64,000 nt of DNA from Chenopodium formosanum (lineage: Eukaryota > Streptophyta > Magnoliopsida > Caryophyllales > Amaranthaceae). The translations under genes were made by a program, and so were the position numbers. Shown here one piece after another: positions 1 through 12,333 of this stretch; positions within the stretch are counted from its first letter, which is position 1, and each line of letters starts with the position of its first letter. The notes beneath the pieces were generated by a model, which made no database searches, was not told the DNA's origin, and saw only the letters and a list, made by a program, of their open reading frames with translations. Location: the NCBI GenBank assembly GCA_024500155.1, contig CM044880.1, forward strand, positions 7,192,001 through 7,256,000. The letters are read 5' to 3'.

Positions 1-754
1 AGCAGTAGTAGCAATCAAAGATAGTTCGATTACTTTAAGTTAGCTATTCCATGGCCGGGTTCCTACTACAGTAAGGTCTGTAACATTCATATGGGTTGCC
101 AAAAGCTACGAGTACTATCGAAATGCTAATTAGATTACCAAGATACTATTATTGTCTTCTTATTTCTAAGCTAATGAGAGATGATTTGATTGTTTTTGTA
201 TTATCCTCTTTTTTCCTAAGATTTGTCTTCATTTAGTTAAATAGGATTTATGATGGGTATTCACTTGGTTGATCGAAGATGTGTTTTGACTTGAAGATGT
301 GTTTGGTTGTCAGAGGTGGTAGCTTTGAGGTGCCCCCTTCGATTGAAGAAAGTGATGATAAAATTCTTAGAGTGAATAACTAGGATCTAATTTTCTTATA
401 GTGTAATAAGGATTGTGGTTGGGTATGCAGTTGACTCCTTTCATGAATTCTTGTGGTAGGACGTAGGAGTGTAGGATTACTAGGAGAGATAAATTAAAGC
501 TTCAAGGCCACGTAACAATAATAGTTGGAAAAATAAAATAAAAGTTACTGTTTTTTCCTACAATACATCGTTCATAGTTTTTATAAGTGTGCATATAATA
601 TTTTGTAAATGAACAATTTAATGCTTATTATAAATGAACATGTACTTATTTCTAATTGAACAAATGATTTTTTTTTTTTTAAATGAGCATATAATGATTT
701 ATAATTGAACATTTAATTGTGCAGCATTATTATAGATGAAAAAAATGTATTAAA
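1..754. other. AT-rich intergenic DNA, no gene seen
   Basis: No open frame with protein-like composition was found on either strand. From about 580 on, the short motif ATGAACA recurs between A/T runs, as it does more densely at 1.98-3.5 kb. Nothing else was recognised. Confidence 0.6.
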
Positions 755-1891
755 TCTATATTATTATTAAAACTCCAAGACAAGGAGTGCCATTTTGCCA
801 TTTGTCAATTCTTTTTTGTCATTTCGCCACATCACTTTAAATTTTTTGCCATGTCACTTTTGCAATTGTATTATTGTAATATTGTATCTAAATGATGTGC
901 TTGATTTACACCCTATAATAATGATCAATCAAATCAAATATTGATTCTAAATTTGAAGAAAGAGAAGGTGTTACTTGCAAACCAATAGACTAGCCATTAT
1001 TAGTATTTAGTTTGGTCACAATTGAGAAGATGAATAATTAAAATACTTTTAAATTGCTTTGATCCATTTAATTTGTAAAATATGTAACCGATATGTATTC
1101 AATATATTTATCCCTATAAATTACTCCCTCCGTTTTTAAATACTTGCTCCATTTCTCCATGTGCGGAGTTTTAGGAGAAACTGGAGAAAGTAATAAAATA
1201 TGGAGGTAGTGGAGTAGTTGAGAAAATAAAAAATTGTAAAAAGCAAAAGTAGTGGAAGAATAGGAGGAGAGAGAGTATTATGTTGGGTCCACTAAGTGTG
1301 AGAAATAAATTAAATATTGTAAAAGATTTCCATAAAAAAAAATAGAGCAAGTATTTAAAAACGGCCGAAAAAGGAAAGTGGAGCAAGTATTTAAAAACGG
1401 AAGGAGTAACTATCTTAGGAAATGATATACTAAACGGTCTAAACCTCTTGGAGAAACATTTTACTAGGCCAGTGTTGAGCTAGGTAAGTATTTGTTTACT
1501 CTACCAACCTTGGAATGCAATGGATATATTTTGCATACTTAACTCATATTTTTACACTTTTAATAAATCACCCCGAATTAATTTGGGCTATATTTGTTTT
1601 AAGCAATAAATAGCATTTTGGTTCGATAATTGTGGAATATGTAAGAATTGCTATATTTTAATATGAGATTCCATTGGTTGATTTTCTTTACAGTTCACTC
1701 AAAGCTCTCAAAGTTAGTGCGTGTAAATTTTTTCATTATTCACTACTTATGCTCGGTGGTTGAACAATGATTTGATGATTCATTTGTGCATCCAATTTGA
1801 AAACAATACTACATTTTTTTTAAAAATGATATAATGTATGTAATTATTTGTCATGTACGTGACCCGGGGCATTGCCCGGGTCACTAACTAG
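755..1891 (+). mobile_element. Non-autonomous Helitron
   Basis: The element begins with TC (TCTATATTATTATTAAAA) after an A. It ends in CTAG before a T, which fits Helitron insertion between A and T. Just before the end lies a strong hairpin at 1859-1884, a 10 bp stem GTGACCCGGG/CCCGGGTCAC, the expected 3' terminator. It is 1.1 kb long with no Rep/helicase coding, so it would need proteins in trans. A Stowaway MITE (1124-1406) is nested in it. The 3' end is firm; the 5' end rests on the terminal motif alone. Confidence 0.7.
1124..1406. mobile_element. Stowaway-like MITE nested in the Helitron
   Basis: Terminal inverted repeats of about 26 bp start CTCCCTCCGTTTTTAAATAC and are mirrored at the right end. 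TA dinucleotides on both sides match the Tc1/mariner (Stowaway) target duplication. A second partial copy of the TIR lies just inside the right end, and the same layout recurs at 53451-53757. There is no coding capacity. Confidence 0.75.
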
Positions 1892-4139
1892 TTTATATTT
1901 ATTTGCACTAATTAAGTTATTATTGAAAACTTTTGTGGGATAGTGATAGACGCTCATGATGGCAAATTCAATATTCAATATGTTTCATGTAAATGACCAT
2001 AGAAGTATTAGTACGTATTTTTTAATTGTTCATTTTTGTACACGTAATTGTTCATTTTGTATACAAATATGAACACATTGTTAAAAAATGAACACAGTTC
2101 AATATGAGAATGAACAATTATTAAAATATAAATGAACACCTTTTAATAAGAGATTGAGTAGTATTAAATTTCAAATAATAATGAATATTCAATATGAGAT
2201 TGAACAAGCTAAGTAATGCAAGGAGAATAATGAACATGTATCAAATGTAATTGAACATATATTAATGTGAAAATTATCATATATTAATGAACATGAATTC
2301 CATCTAAAAATGTATATTATTGCATGATAGATTATATTTACTAGCCCAAAATCACATAATAACAAGTTTAAATTTTAAAATGAACATTTATGATAGACTA
2401 ACAATTTTAATTGAATTATGTTATAATTTTGGAACATTCTTACATTCTTAAAATATAATTCAGTTATAATTATAAAAATTACGCACTTACTTCCATGTAA
2501 TATAGGAATTTACAAATTGTTATTATATTGAAATTCCTTATTAAATATACAGAAAATATATAAAATAAAAAAGATGGAAAAATATGAACATTTATCAAAA
2601 TTCTAATTATGATCGTCTACTAATATGTGAATGATCATATACTAATATATAAATGAACATTATTAGAATCTTTAGGGATTTATGAAATTCAAAAGAAAGT
2701 TAATAATATATATCTTGACCATGCAATGCATCTAAATAATGGGATTGAACATTGCAATATATATCCGAATAAACATCTACTTTAAATTCAAAATAACATC
2801 TATCAATATCTTGACAATGTACTTAAGATAATGAATAAAGAGATAGGGAGATTCATTCTCTTTTAAGTACATGGTCAAGATAACATATATTTATATCAAA
2901 ATGAACTAAAAAATTAACTCATATAAACATTTATCAATATCATGTACCTACATTGGCTACATGAGCACAAGACTTTGATACGACAATAAAATTTATTTAT
3001 AAGTTGTATTTAAGCAGTTTAATTTTATTAAATTTGAATATTTTGCCCTCTACATATATACTTTGTATATTTATATTTATTTATTTATTTTTTTTAGAAG
3101 GTAAGAAGAAGTAAACATTAGAACGCCCTCCTCATGAGGGGAATTCTTAATGTATCAGAAGAAAGAATAGAAAACAAACTAGAGTACATAAAACGTATAT
3201 GATATGCATGAAACATAATAGATGAATAAGTACATAAAATGAAACAATACATACATAAAAATGAACATGAAAAAGTATAAAAACTGACATGATCAACATA
3301 ATATGTAAATATTTTTCAAAAAAAAAAAACATAATATGTAAAGGAGCATAAAGCCTATCTAAATTGAACATTTATAATAGATAATTTTTCTTTAATTTTA
3401 GTTACTATAAGTAGAATATTAATCTTTCTAAAAATGAACATAAAGCCTATCTAAATTGAACATTCATAATAGATTTTTTTTTAATAATAATTAAAATAAA
3501 TACGAAGTACTACTTAATTTTTATTTATTTATTTTTTTTTCATTTGAGAATCACTACAAATAATCTTCTCTCCCCTCTTTCTTGATAATGGAAAAGAAAA
3601 AGAAGGTTAACTATACTTATGATACCAATTAATTAGAAAGAGAAAGTATCTCACTATCTTAGAGATTAAAAATTTAAAGGAAGAAAAATTCACGGGAAAA
3701 ATAAAAGAGATTTGAGGTTAATTGAATAATTTTTCATTAAAATGCTTCATTAAATTACACACTTCTAAGTGAAGCAGACGAACATTCATCTCGGCCACTG
3801 CCGGCGATGCGGATTCAAAGTACTCCGGCGTCGACTGGATTGCTGAGGTAGAGCAGTGGGAGTAGATTTTGGGAGGAATCATTGTACGTTGGATCGTTAT
3901 TTGTGCGCGGTCTCGTTGATTTTTTAAAACATGTCATTTTTGATGGGCGTAGATAATGGAGGTAGCTGGGGGTGTAGGTAGAGATACATACACTTGGGTC
4001 TAGGAATATATAATTATATCTAATCTAACCACAATAGTTCTAATAGATCAATGGACCTCATTTTTATTTTCTCGTAATGAGGAAGCCCCAGTTAATCAAT
4101 TTGATAAACAAAATTTATTTATCAAATGGCAAAATGGTA
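1892..4139. other. AT-rich intergenic DNA with recurring GAACAT motif
   Basis: No gene is supported. Between about 1980 and 3480 the words AATGAACA and TGAACAT recur at irregular spacing, also in degenerate form, suggesting an old decayed repeat. A short GC-richer patch at about 3780-3910 stands out from the surroundings and may be a captured or decayed gene fragment; I do not recognise it. Confidence 0.5.
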
Positions 4140-4486
4140 TTCCCTCCGTTTCAATTTGTTAGTCTCATATACTATTTTGGGCGTTTCGAAAAGATCTGCC
4201 CATATTGAATGTATTCCACTGTTAACTTAGTTTTTATTTCCTATTTTATACATAATAAATTATGAGTGGTTATATTAATTGATTGTGAATTAATAACATG
4301 ACTCTATGTAAATAAATTATTCCTTTGATTTATGCAATTATGACTAATGCTTTCCTTAAAAAAAATTAAATAAGGCAAACTATTTATGAATTGTTTTTTA
4401 CTTTAATGCTAGATTCCAAATATTCACCTTTTCTTATTTTATGTGATTGATTCCATATGGGACTATCATATTGAAACGAAGAGAGT
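4140..4486. mobile_element. Stowaway-like MITE, diverged
   Basis: The left end reads TCCCTCCGTTTCAATTTGTT. The right end carries an inverted relative (TTGAAACGAAGAGAGTA). TA flanks the left end. The interior is AT-rich and non-coding. Confidence 0.55.
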
Positions 4487-4673
4487 AAATAAAATAACAT
4501 AAATACCCAATTATTATGGCATTTTCGTAAATATATCAATAACAGTGAGATCCATATTTAATAAAAAGTTATTGATTTATTTACAATTTTGTCATTTGAT
4601 AAACAAATTTTGTTTATCATATTGATAAACTTGTATTTTCTCGTAAGTAGGCATTTTTGGAGAGCATTGGGAG

Positions 4674-5595
4674 CGCCACATAAGAAAATGTATATTTTCG
4701 ACCAATTAAAAATTAGATATCTATTTTATTTTAGAATTAAAAAAATCACCCGCCACTTAAACAAAAGTGACGAATAAAATTTTAAATTTTTTCCATGTAA
4801 GTAAAAACGACGAATAGCAATTTATTAAGATTTTAATTATTTAAGAACACTAAATTTAATCATTTTTATTTGTTACAAAGCTAACAATTATCTTTAGATA
4901 TTGGGATTTATATTATTTAAAAACTAAATATTATATTTTGATATTTTAAAAAATATAAACTATCATTTGATGTTAATGTTTTTATGTAAATATACGATGA
5001 TATGATATTTCCATACAAAATTTTAAAACTTATAATGCAAAAAAAAAAAAAATTAAGAGATCACCAAAAAAATATTTATATACAAAATGTATATAACAAT
5101 TCGTGCATCGCACGCCACATAAGCAAGTAATATTTCGACCAATGAAAAATTAGATTTATATATTAATTTAGAATTTAAATTTTCATCGCCATTTAAGAAA
5201 AAATTAACAAATGAAATTTGAGAATTGAAAACAAAAAAAATAGTAATTTAAGATTTAAATTATGAAAAAAAAAACAAAATTATCTTTTTTATTATCTTTT
5301 ACATTAGGATTTATATTATTTTACCAAATAATTAGAAATTAAAAAATATATTTTGATTTAATGATTTTATCTAACTATCCGATGAATGAGATAATATTTA
5401 TTTCAATTTATAAATTCAAGTTCTATATACGTAAAATTTGAATAGGAATAATTTAAAACTTAACAAAATATTTTACCTTAAATTAATGTTAAAATAATAG
5501 AATAGAAAATAAAAACAAAAAATATTAAGAAATTACAAAAAAAATATACAAAATGAAATATTTAAAAACCGTGCATCGCACGGGCTTACATCTAG
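4674..5595 (+). mobile_element. Helitron with two tandem 3' termini
   Basis: The right end shows a hairpin CCGTGC-ATC-GCACGG (5569-5583) followed by CTAG at 5592-5595 and a T, a canonical Helitron 3' end. A second, internal copy of the hairpin (CGTGCATCGCACG) is at 5102-5114. The sequences leading into the two hairpins are homologous: a block starting CGCCACATAAG at about 4674 recurs at about 5111, a period near 440 bp. This looks like a head-to-tail duplication of Helitron ends. The 5' TC terminus was not located, so the left border is only the start of the duplicated block. Confidence 0.55.
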
Positions 5596-5784
5596 TATTT
5601 CTAACAACAGGCATTATTTGCAGCTAGACTGTGGTTTTATGTATGAGTAAAAGAGGTGTAGTTCCAAAGCTTAGGCTAAAACATCAGCAACTAATACAAG
5701 GTAAAATGGAGTCCGGCTGGAAGCTTAAGGCTAGGGATAGTAGATTAGTCCAGACCATGGCAGCCCGCGTCTAGCAGACGCTAG

Positions 5785-7556
5785 ATCACCAGCGGCCCAA
5801 GGCCGAACCCCCCTTCTGCTGGGCTTCCTTCCCCTTTTTCGGCCCACTCACATCACAACACTTCTAGCCCACCTCCTTCCACCTCAAATCGCCAATCTGC
5901 CATGCTTTTTAGACCCAACCTTCTTTCCTCACCTCAAATGCAGACGAGATCTCGTCATGGCATTTCTAAACCAAATCCAAAATATGCCCATTTGACCATT
6001 GAGCATAAATCCCCATTACCCAAAAATCACAAACAAGCTCTGCAAGACCATAATTGGAATGCTGCAATGTTTGATGAATATAGTGCTTTAATTAAAACGG
6101 GAACTTGGGATTTGGTACCTAGACCTATGGGAGTGAATGTGGTTAATTGCATGTGGCTTTTTAAGCATAAATACAAGTCTAATGGTGACCTTGAAAGGCA
6201 CAAAGCTCGTCTTGTATGTGATGGCAGGTCGCAGTAAATTGGAGTTGATTATGATGAGACATTTAGTCCGGTTGTTAAATCAGCAACTATTCGCACAATA
6301 CTCAATTTAGCCATGGCTAAAAAGTGGTCCATTCATCAGTTAGATGTTAAAAATGTTTTTTTGCATGGTGACTTACAGGAAACAGTTTATATGCATCAAC
6401 CTCCTGGTTTCTATGATCGGAGTAAGCCTGACTATGTATGTCGTATTCGCAAGGCTCTATATGGTTTGAAACAAGCCCCTCGGGCTTGGTATCAACGTTT
6501 TGCGAATTTTTTGATCAAGTTGGGGTTCGTCATTGCTAAGAGTGACACTTCTCTTTTCACTTTTCGGCAAGGGAGTGACTTGGCATATTTACTGCTTTAT
6601 GTTGATGATATTATTCTAGTCACTTCTTCTGACAGGTTGCGCACGAAAATTATTTCTAGTTTACAGATGGAATTTCCTATGTCCGACCTAGGGCCATTGA
6701 GTTATTTTTTGGGGATTGCGGTTACTCGCACACCCAACTATATGTTATTGTCTCAGCAGAAGTATGCACATGAAATATTAGAGCGCGCAGGTATGAGTTC
6801 CTGTAAACCTGCCGCCACACCAGCTGACACTAAGTCTAAACTTAGTGCCAATTCGGGTTCTCCGTTCCGGGATCCTACTTTGTATCGCAGTCTTGCAGGA
6901 GCACTTCAGTATCTCACTTTCACTCGTCCAGATATTGCTTATGTGGTACAACAGGTGTGTTTATTTATGCATGATCCCAGGGAGCCGCATTTTGATGCGT
7001 TAAAACGCATTCTGCGTTATATTCAGGGTACTATTGATCACAGCTTACATTTATATCCTTCAGCTCCTACTCGCTTGATTACTTATATTGACGCTGACTG
7101 GGGAGGTTGTCCCGACACCCGTCGTTCCACATCGGGTTATTGTTGTTTTCTTGGGGACAACCTCGTTTCTTGGTTAGCAAAGCGTCAGCCTACTTTGTCA
7201 GTGCAGAGGCGGAGTATTGAGGCGTTGCGAACGTGGTTTCTGAAGCTTGTTGGCTTCGTAATTTATTATTGGAGCTTCATTGTCCCCTTCGACAGGCTAC
7301 TATTGTTTATTGTGATAATGTCAGCGCAATCTATCTCTCTAGCGACCTGGTCCATCACCAACGCACCAAACATGTGGAATTGGACATCCACTTTGTTCGG
7401 GAAAAGGTTGCGTTGGGTGAAGTTCGGGTTGTACATGTGCCTTCACGATTTCAGTTTGCGGACATCTTCACTAAGGGCTTATCAAGGGAGCTATTTTTAG
7501 ACTTCAGATCCAGTCTCTGCGTACGCCCTCCTACCGCTTCGACTGTGGGGGTGTGA
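5785..7556 (+). pseudogene. Ty1/copia pol remnant (RT and RNase H)
   Basis: This is the 3' part of a copia polyprotein: a Ser/Pro-rich linker, then reverse transcriptase and RNase H. The RT shows YGLKQAPRAW and the catalytic LLYVDD motif. The RNase H side ends with CDN, HVELDIHFVRE and FADIFTKGL. It is broken by an in-frame TAA at 6235-6237, a frameshift just before 7200 and a TGA at 7218-7220. No gag, protease or integrase and no 5' LTR are present, so the copy is 5'-truncated. The conceptual product ends at TGA 7554-7556, overlapping the start of the 3' LTR. It cannot give a functional polyprotein. Confidence 0.9.
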
Positions 7557-7716
7557 TAGATATTATTTTCTAGATAATATTTGTCGGATATATTTGTATA
7601 TATTTTGTATAATTATCTTATTAGATTTCTAACGTGATTAGGAATAGGCTTGTAACATTATATAAAGTGATCAATGGTACACACTCCAATTTGAGGAGTT
7701 TTCCCAAAATCTAACA
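7552..7716 (+). repeat. 3' LTR of the decayed copia element
   Basis: A G-rich tract (GTGGGGG) precedes a TGTGATAGATATT start, and the segment closes with CTAACA, giving a TG...CA LTR of about 165 bp. A TATATAAAG box lies near the middle, as expected for an LTR promoter. No partner LTR or target duplication is visible because the left side is missing. Confidence 0.7.
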
Positions 7717-8776
7717 GTTGCGTTTTCAACAACCTCGATCTGGAGTCAGCAAGGCTGGGATCTTTTCACAATCCTAGACGAATGCAGTTAAGCGGAGAGT
7801 CCCAGTACCATTATTGCTTATAATCAAAGGTAAAGTGAGCGAATAAAGTTGGTTGAAACTGATTAATATACTTGGATAAGTTATGTGATGCCTGATTGCT
7901 AATGTGCATCCCTGCTTTGAGCAGTAACGGCATTTGAAAGTTAAACTGCTTTCCTGGCAATGCTTATCGTACCACACTTGCTGCAGCCTTGGTAGCCTAG
8001 CTTTAAAAAATGCCTTTCTTCTAGCATTCTGTATTTGTGTTACAAACCTAAAAGTGGACAAAACTGTATGTATAACGACCTAACATTAATCATGTAATCA
8101 AGAAGAAACGTCTAATTATTCTACCTCCTTCATTTCGACCTCCTTGACTAGCCGTTGTAAATTGTAATGACTATTTTCTTGGTAGGTTTCCTTATTTCAA
8201 GCACCTTAATTAGTCATTGGATCAAAAACTCAAAAAGTTGTGTTTGGTTAGGACAGCAATATAGTTGTAGTCTACCATGCCCTTAAATAATTTTTTTTGT
8301 TAAATTTCAAACTTGTTTTTCAGAATATTGCTCAGTGTTCGGGTAATGATATCAAGATGTCCTAGAATTAGGTCCAATGAATGTCCGAATTCTCCTCAAC
8401 TATGTCTTGTTGTCCGAGACCTAGGCTTGCAAAAGAGAGAAGGTTAACTGCCTCGGGGGTGTGACCCGGGAAAACCCCTCTGATGCTTAAGTCAGCGAAT
8501 GTACTTTCTAGAGAGAGAAAGTAGAGAGAGAAAGAGTATTTTAGAGAGAGAAAGTAGAGAGAGAAGGTTAGAGAGTTAGGAAAAAGTTATCATCATTAAT
8601 GATTGGAGAGCTATTTATAGAAGTACTTTCAGGTGGCAGAAGTTGTACTTAATTAGACAAATTAGGGATAAATATGTACTTTACTCTGACTAATGATGGG
8701 CTGGATCATGGAGGGGTATTTTCGTAATTTCAGGTCAATGGGCCTAGGACAATGGACTTGGCCCAAACAGAACTCA
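7717..8776. other. Intergenic DNA, no gene seen
   Basis: No convincing coding sequence; the minus-strand ORF around 7774-8061 matches no family I know. Positions 8430-8500 contain a GC-richer segment (GGGTGTGACCCGGG, then CTTAAGTCAGC) resembling pieces seen in plant LTRs, possibly an unidentified LTR remnant. Confidence 0.4.
8505..8577. repeat. GAGA-rich short tandem repeat
   Basis: Imperfect repeats of TAGAGAGAGAAAG. Plant GAGA tracts can bind BBR/BPC proteins, but no gene start lies nearby, so a regulatory role is not supported. Confidence 0.7.
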
Positions 8777-9157
8777 GGGCCTGTTCTGATTGACTGAACT
8801 CAGCTGAACTGAACTGAACTGAACTGAACCGAACCGAACTGAACTGAACTTATTTATTAGTGATTTTTAACTACGGATTAGTGATCTTTGATTATTTTTT
8901 TTATTATTTATTACTATACATATGTGTATATACAAATGTACATATTAAAATATTTACGAAAAATATACTATATAATTATAATTATAAAATGTATGGAAAA
9001 TATATTATAAAATGTATGGAAAATATATTAAAAACTTGAAACCTCTAAACATTTTAAACACATATACTATTTAATTTAAAAATAAAATAGTATTAGGACA
9101 AAAGAACACAAAACACTTACATGTATCTAACCCATTTAAACAAATTTTTAAAAAACT

Positions 9158-9160
<3 letters not shown>

Positions 9161-9250
<90 letters not shown>
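9161..9250. repeat. (AT)n microsatellite
   Basis: About 45 uninterrupted AT units inside the 8777-9829 element. Confidence 0.98.
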
Positions 9251-9256
<6 letters not shown>

Positions 9257-9423
9257 ACCAACAAGAAAAGCTAAAATTTGCTACGGCCCAACACCCTAAC
9301 CCACTCTCTTTTCCTTTAATTAATAACAAATCTTACAAATAAATAATTAAAGATGCTCTAACCCCAAATAAAGAGAAATATGTATCAAAAAAATAGAACC
9401 ATTTGAACAATGAATTGTATCAA

Positions 9424-9468
<45 letters not shown>

Positions 9469-9508
9469 ATTATTATTATTATTATTATTATTATTATTGT
9501 TGTTGTTG

Positions 9509-9558
<50 letters not shown>

Positions 9559-9625
9559 TATTGATGATTATTATTATTATTTATTGATTATTATTATTAG
9601 TATTATTATTTCAATTATTATTGTT

Positions 9626-9666
<41 letters not shown>

Positions 9667-9678
9667 CGTCGTCGTTGT
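9424..9678. repeat. (ATT)n/(GTT)n microsatellite
   Basis: Compound trinucleotide repeat, mostly ATT with GTT blocks and a short GTC end. Its open frames encode only Leu/Val/Ile/Tyr runs and are not genes. Confidence 0.97.
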
Positions 9679-10495
9679 AATAAGAGCTTAAAAGAATGAA
9701 ATTTGGCTTTATATCATTAGCAATATCATTAGACATAAATTAAGAGATGAGCTGAACTGAACTGAGCTGAACTGAACTGAACTGAATTGAACTGAACTGA
9801 ACTGAATTTCAACGGAACAGAACATGCCCTCAATCTAGACTGTTTTTTTTTACAAGAAAACTCAATATATACTATAAAATCTAAAATGACTCCTAAAACG
9901 CGAACTTTTTTTGTGGCTACAAAAAATCAATGACATACAATTTTTCGGCTAGAATAATTTAATTAACATTTGTTTTTCTTTTGAGGAAAATTAACCTTTT
10001 AAAAAAAAAAATTACATAAATCTTGATTTGACCCCCCTCCCTCCACCTATGTGGTGCCCCTCTCTAACCTTCACCAAAAACAATTGTACGATTGTGAAAT
10101 GGTTGGTTCGTACACCCGGGTGTACCATGAGCATGATACACTCGGATCAAAGAAGAAAGAACATAGCTTATAAATGTAAAGAGCATCATTAAATTATAAA
10201 AGAACACATAATTTAAATATAAAGAACATGGTAAGTTATGAAATGGTAATAGATAGTTACTAATTGATTTTTACCATGCATTTAGTGTCAAATTATTTCA
10301 AAATATTGGTTTTCCAGAATTTATCTAAGATTATTTTCTACCAAAAATAATTCAAGATTTCATTTTCAAATTAACTTTCAAAAATTCAAAATTTAAAATT
10401 TCATTTTTCAATATAGTTTATTTAAATTAAAAATTAGTCATATTTTTTCACCGTTACCAAAAAAAATATAAAGGATAAAACAAGAGAGCGCAATC

Positions 10496-10499
<4 letters not shown>

Positions 10500-10583
<84 letters not shown>
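10500..10583. repeat. (TA)n microsatellite
   Basis: About 40 uninterrupted TA units inside the Mutator-type element. Confidence 0.98.
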
Positions 10584-10585
<2 letters not shown>

Positions 10586-10645
10586 CCCAAAATAAAACAA
10601 GGTTTAAAGCAAACGCAAATTAATATAAAAGAACATATTATCTAA

Positions 10646-10874
10646 GGGTTCGTTTGACATTGCTGTGGTTTTCTGTTTTTTGGTTTTTTGTTGTATAAAA
10701 GTATATGATATATGTCACATAATGAATCAAAAATTGTTTAAACTTATTAGAATCATAATAATTTTGAAAATTGATAACAAAAAAGTGGAAACACTTTTTT
10801 CTTATTTCCTGTTTTTGGTTTTTAGTTTTTAAAAAATAGGAAACTAAAAACCGAAAATGATGCCAAACAAGCCC
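10646..10874. mobile_element. Tourist-like MITE nested in the Mutator-type element
   Basis: Ends GGGTTCGTTTGACAT and TGCCAAACAAGCCC are inverted relatives, flanked by a perfect TAA duplication (10643-10645, 10875-10877). The 3 bp TWA target is the PIF/Harbinger signature. Confidence 0.75.
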
Positions 10875-11665
10875 TAAGTTAAAAGAACTTGACTTGTATG
10901 AATGAAACCCAACAAAGAACATTTTTTTATCTACATATATTAAAGTACGTACAATGTTTATAATGTAAAGAACATAAACTTCGTATGCAAAGAACATATT
11001 GATATGATTTAATGAACATATTACATTCCTATAAAAAAAAAAAAGAATATGTATCAAGAAATGATAAAATAACATTTATCATAATACAAAGAACATTGTC
11101 TTCAACCTCAGAAAATAGCACGAAAACAAGGAAAAAAAATTAAAAAAAATATCTTTTCTCTCAACAACGAATTAATCAATTACATAATTAAGAGATTATA
11201 TTGGAATGATAAAATGAACTCTGTTATAACATTGAATCACTTCGAAATCCAAAATTTACCATGGTTTCTCTCTCTATATCAATTCAATCTCTCTCTGTTA
11301 ACAAAAAAAATGAACTTCTATTCACCAAAAGTATTCTATTAATATATAAAATGTAAATAATAAATCAATTTCATGAATCAGAGAATATAAATAACAAATC
11401 AATACCTTAAATCAGGAGGGAATCGTTTTGAATTTTTTTTTAACTCATGTACTTTAATTTGTACGCAATGTTCTTTCAGCAATTTTTATTAACCTTGTAT
11501 TATGACCGAGTGTACCATGCTCATGGTAAACCCGAGTGTGTGGTGAAATTTTCACGATTGTGTAGTTATTTTGAAACGGATTGAGTATATTCTTAATATT
11601 GTACTCCATAACAATATACCTTTACGGGCTTTACCCGTATGCCAATATAAGGCGAGTAGGAGTAG

Positions 11666-12261
11666 AGCTGTCAATTCGGGTAAACGAGTCGGGTTTGGGT
11701 CGGGTAAAAGTGGGTCAGGTTTCTTCAGTTTGGGTCAATTCAGATTATCCATAACCTATACGGGTCGGGTTTGGGTTGGGTCATGCTTGAGTCGGGTCAT
11801 ACTTCTGATCGGGTTTGGGTCGGGTTAATAACAGGTCGGGTTACATTCGGATCGGGTTTAATTCAGGTTTTCACGGGTTAAAACGGGTTAGGGTAATTCT
11901 GGGCCGGGGTTTGAGTCGGGTTCGGTTCAAGTTAATAATTTGCGAGTTAAAATCAGGTCGGGGCATTCTCGTGTTTGAGTCGGGTTCAGTTCAAGTCAAT
12001 AATTTGCATATTACAATCAGGTCGGGTCATTTTCTAGTTGGGTCATTCTCGGGTTCAAGTCAGGTTCGGTTCAAGTCAATAATTTGCGGGTTATAATCAG
12101 GTTGGGTCATTTCCAAGTCAGGTCATTCTCGGATTCAAGTCGGGTCATGTTTAAGTCAATAATTTGCAGGTTACAATCAGGTTGGGTCATTTCCAAGTCA
12201 GGTCATATTCGGGTTCAACTAACTATAAATAGATAATTATCATTTTTATCAAGCTAATTAT

Positions 12262-12262
<1 letters not shown>
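11666..12262 (+). repeat. GGGTC-rich arm, copy 1
   Basis: A degenerate run of GGGTC/GGGTT words, beginning AGCTGTCAATTCGGG and ending in a GTTCAACTAACTATA stretch. It aligns over its whole length with 14781-15372 in the same orientation. The long ORFs here are artefacts of the low-complexity sequence. Confidence 0.8.

Positions 12263-12265
<3 letters not shown>

Positions 12266-12331
<66 letters not shown>
12266..12331. repeat. (TA)n microsatellite between arm 1 and the satellite
   Basis: About 33 TA units joining the end of arm 1 to the first satellite unit. Confidence 0.97.

Positions 12332-12332
<1 letters not shown>

Positions 12333-12333
<1 letters not shown>

Larger units (their letters stand above)
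8777..9829. mobile_element. Tourist-like MITE of CTGAA repeats, swollen by microsatellites
   Basis: Inverted ends GGGCCTGTTCT and AGAACATGCCC are flanked by TCA on both sides (8774-8776 and 9830-9832). Inside each end is a run of GAACT pentamers. The same family occurs at 45200-45411 and 62757-62949 at about 200 bp. Here the interior has grown to over 1 kb with a long AT and a long ATT/GTT microsatellite. The 3 bp target and GGGCC-type end fit PIF/Harbinger. Confidence 0.7.
10098..11553. mobile_element. Mutator-type TIR element, non-autonomous
   Basis: Terminal inverted repeats of nearly 50 bp share ACCATGAGCATG and TACACTCGG at 10112-10147 and, inverted, at about 11505-11540. A 9 bp direct repeat ACGATTGTG flanks it (10089-10097 and 11554-11562), the duplication length usual for Mutator-like elements. 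The interior is AT-rich, studded with AAAGAACAT words, and contains a long (TA)n tract and a nested Tourist MITE. No transposase is seen. Confidence 0.65.

Noticed and set aside
9497..9691. 64-codon ORF of Leu, Val, Ile and Tyr runs
   Set aside because: It is simply the translation of the ATT/GTT microsatellite.
11571..12096. ORFs rich in Gly, Ser, Arg and Val
   Set aside because: Translation of GGGTC/GGGTT low-complexity arms; no domain and no conservation between the two arm copies.
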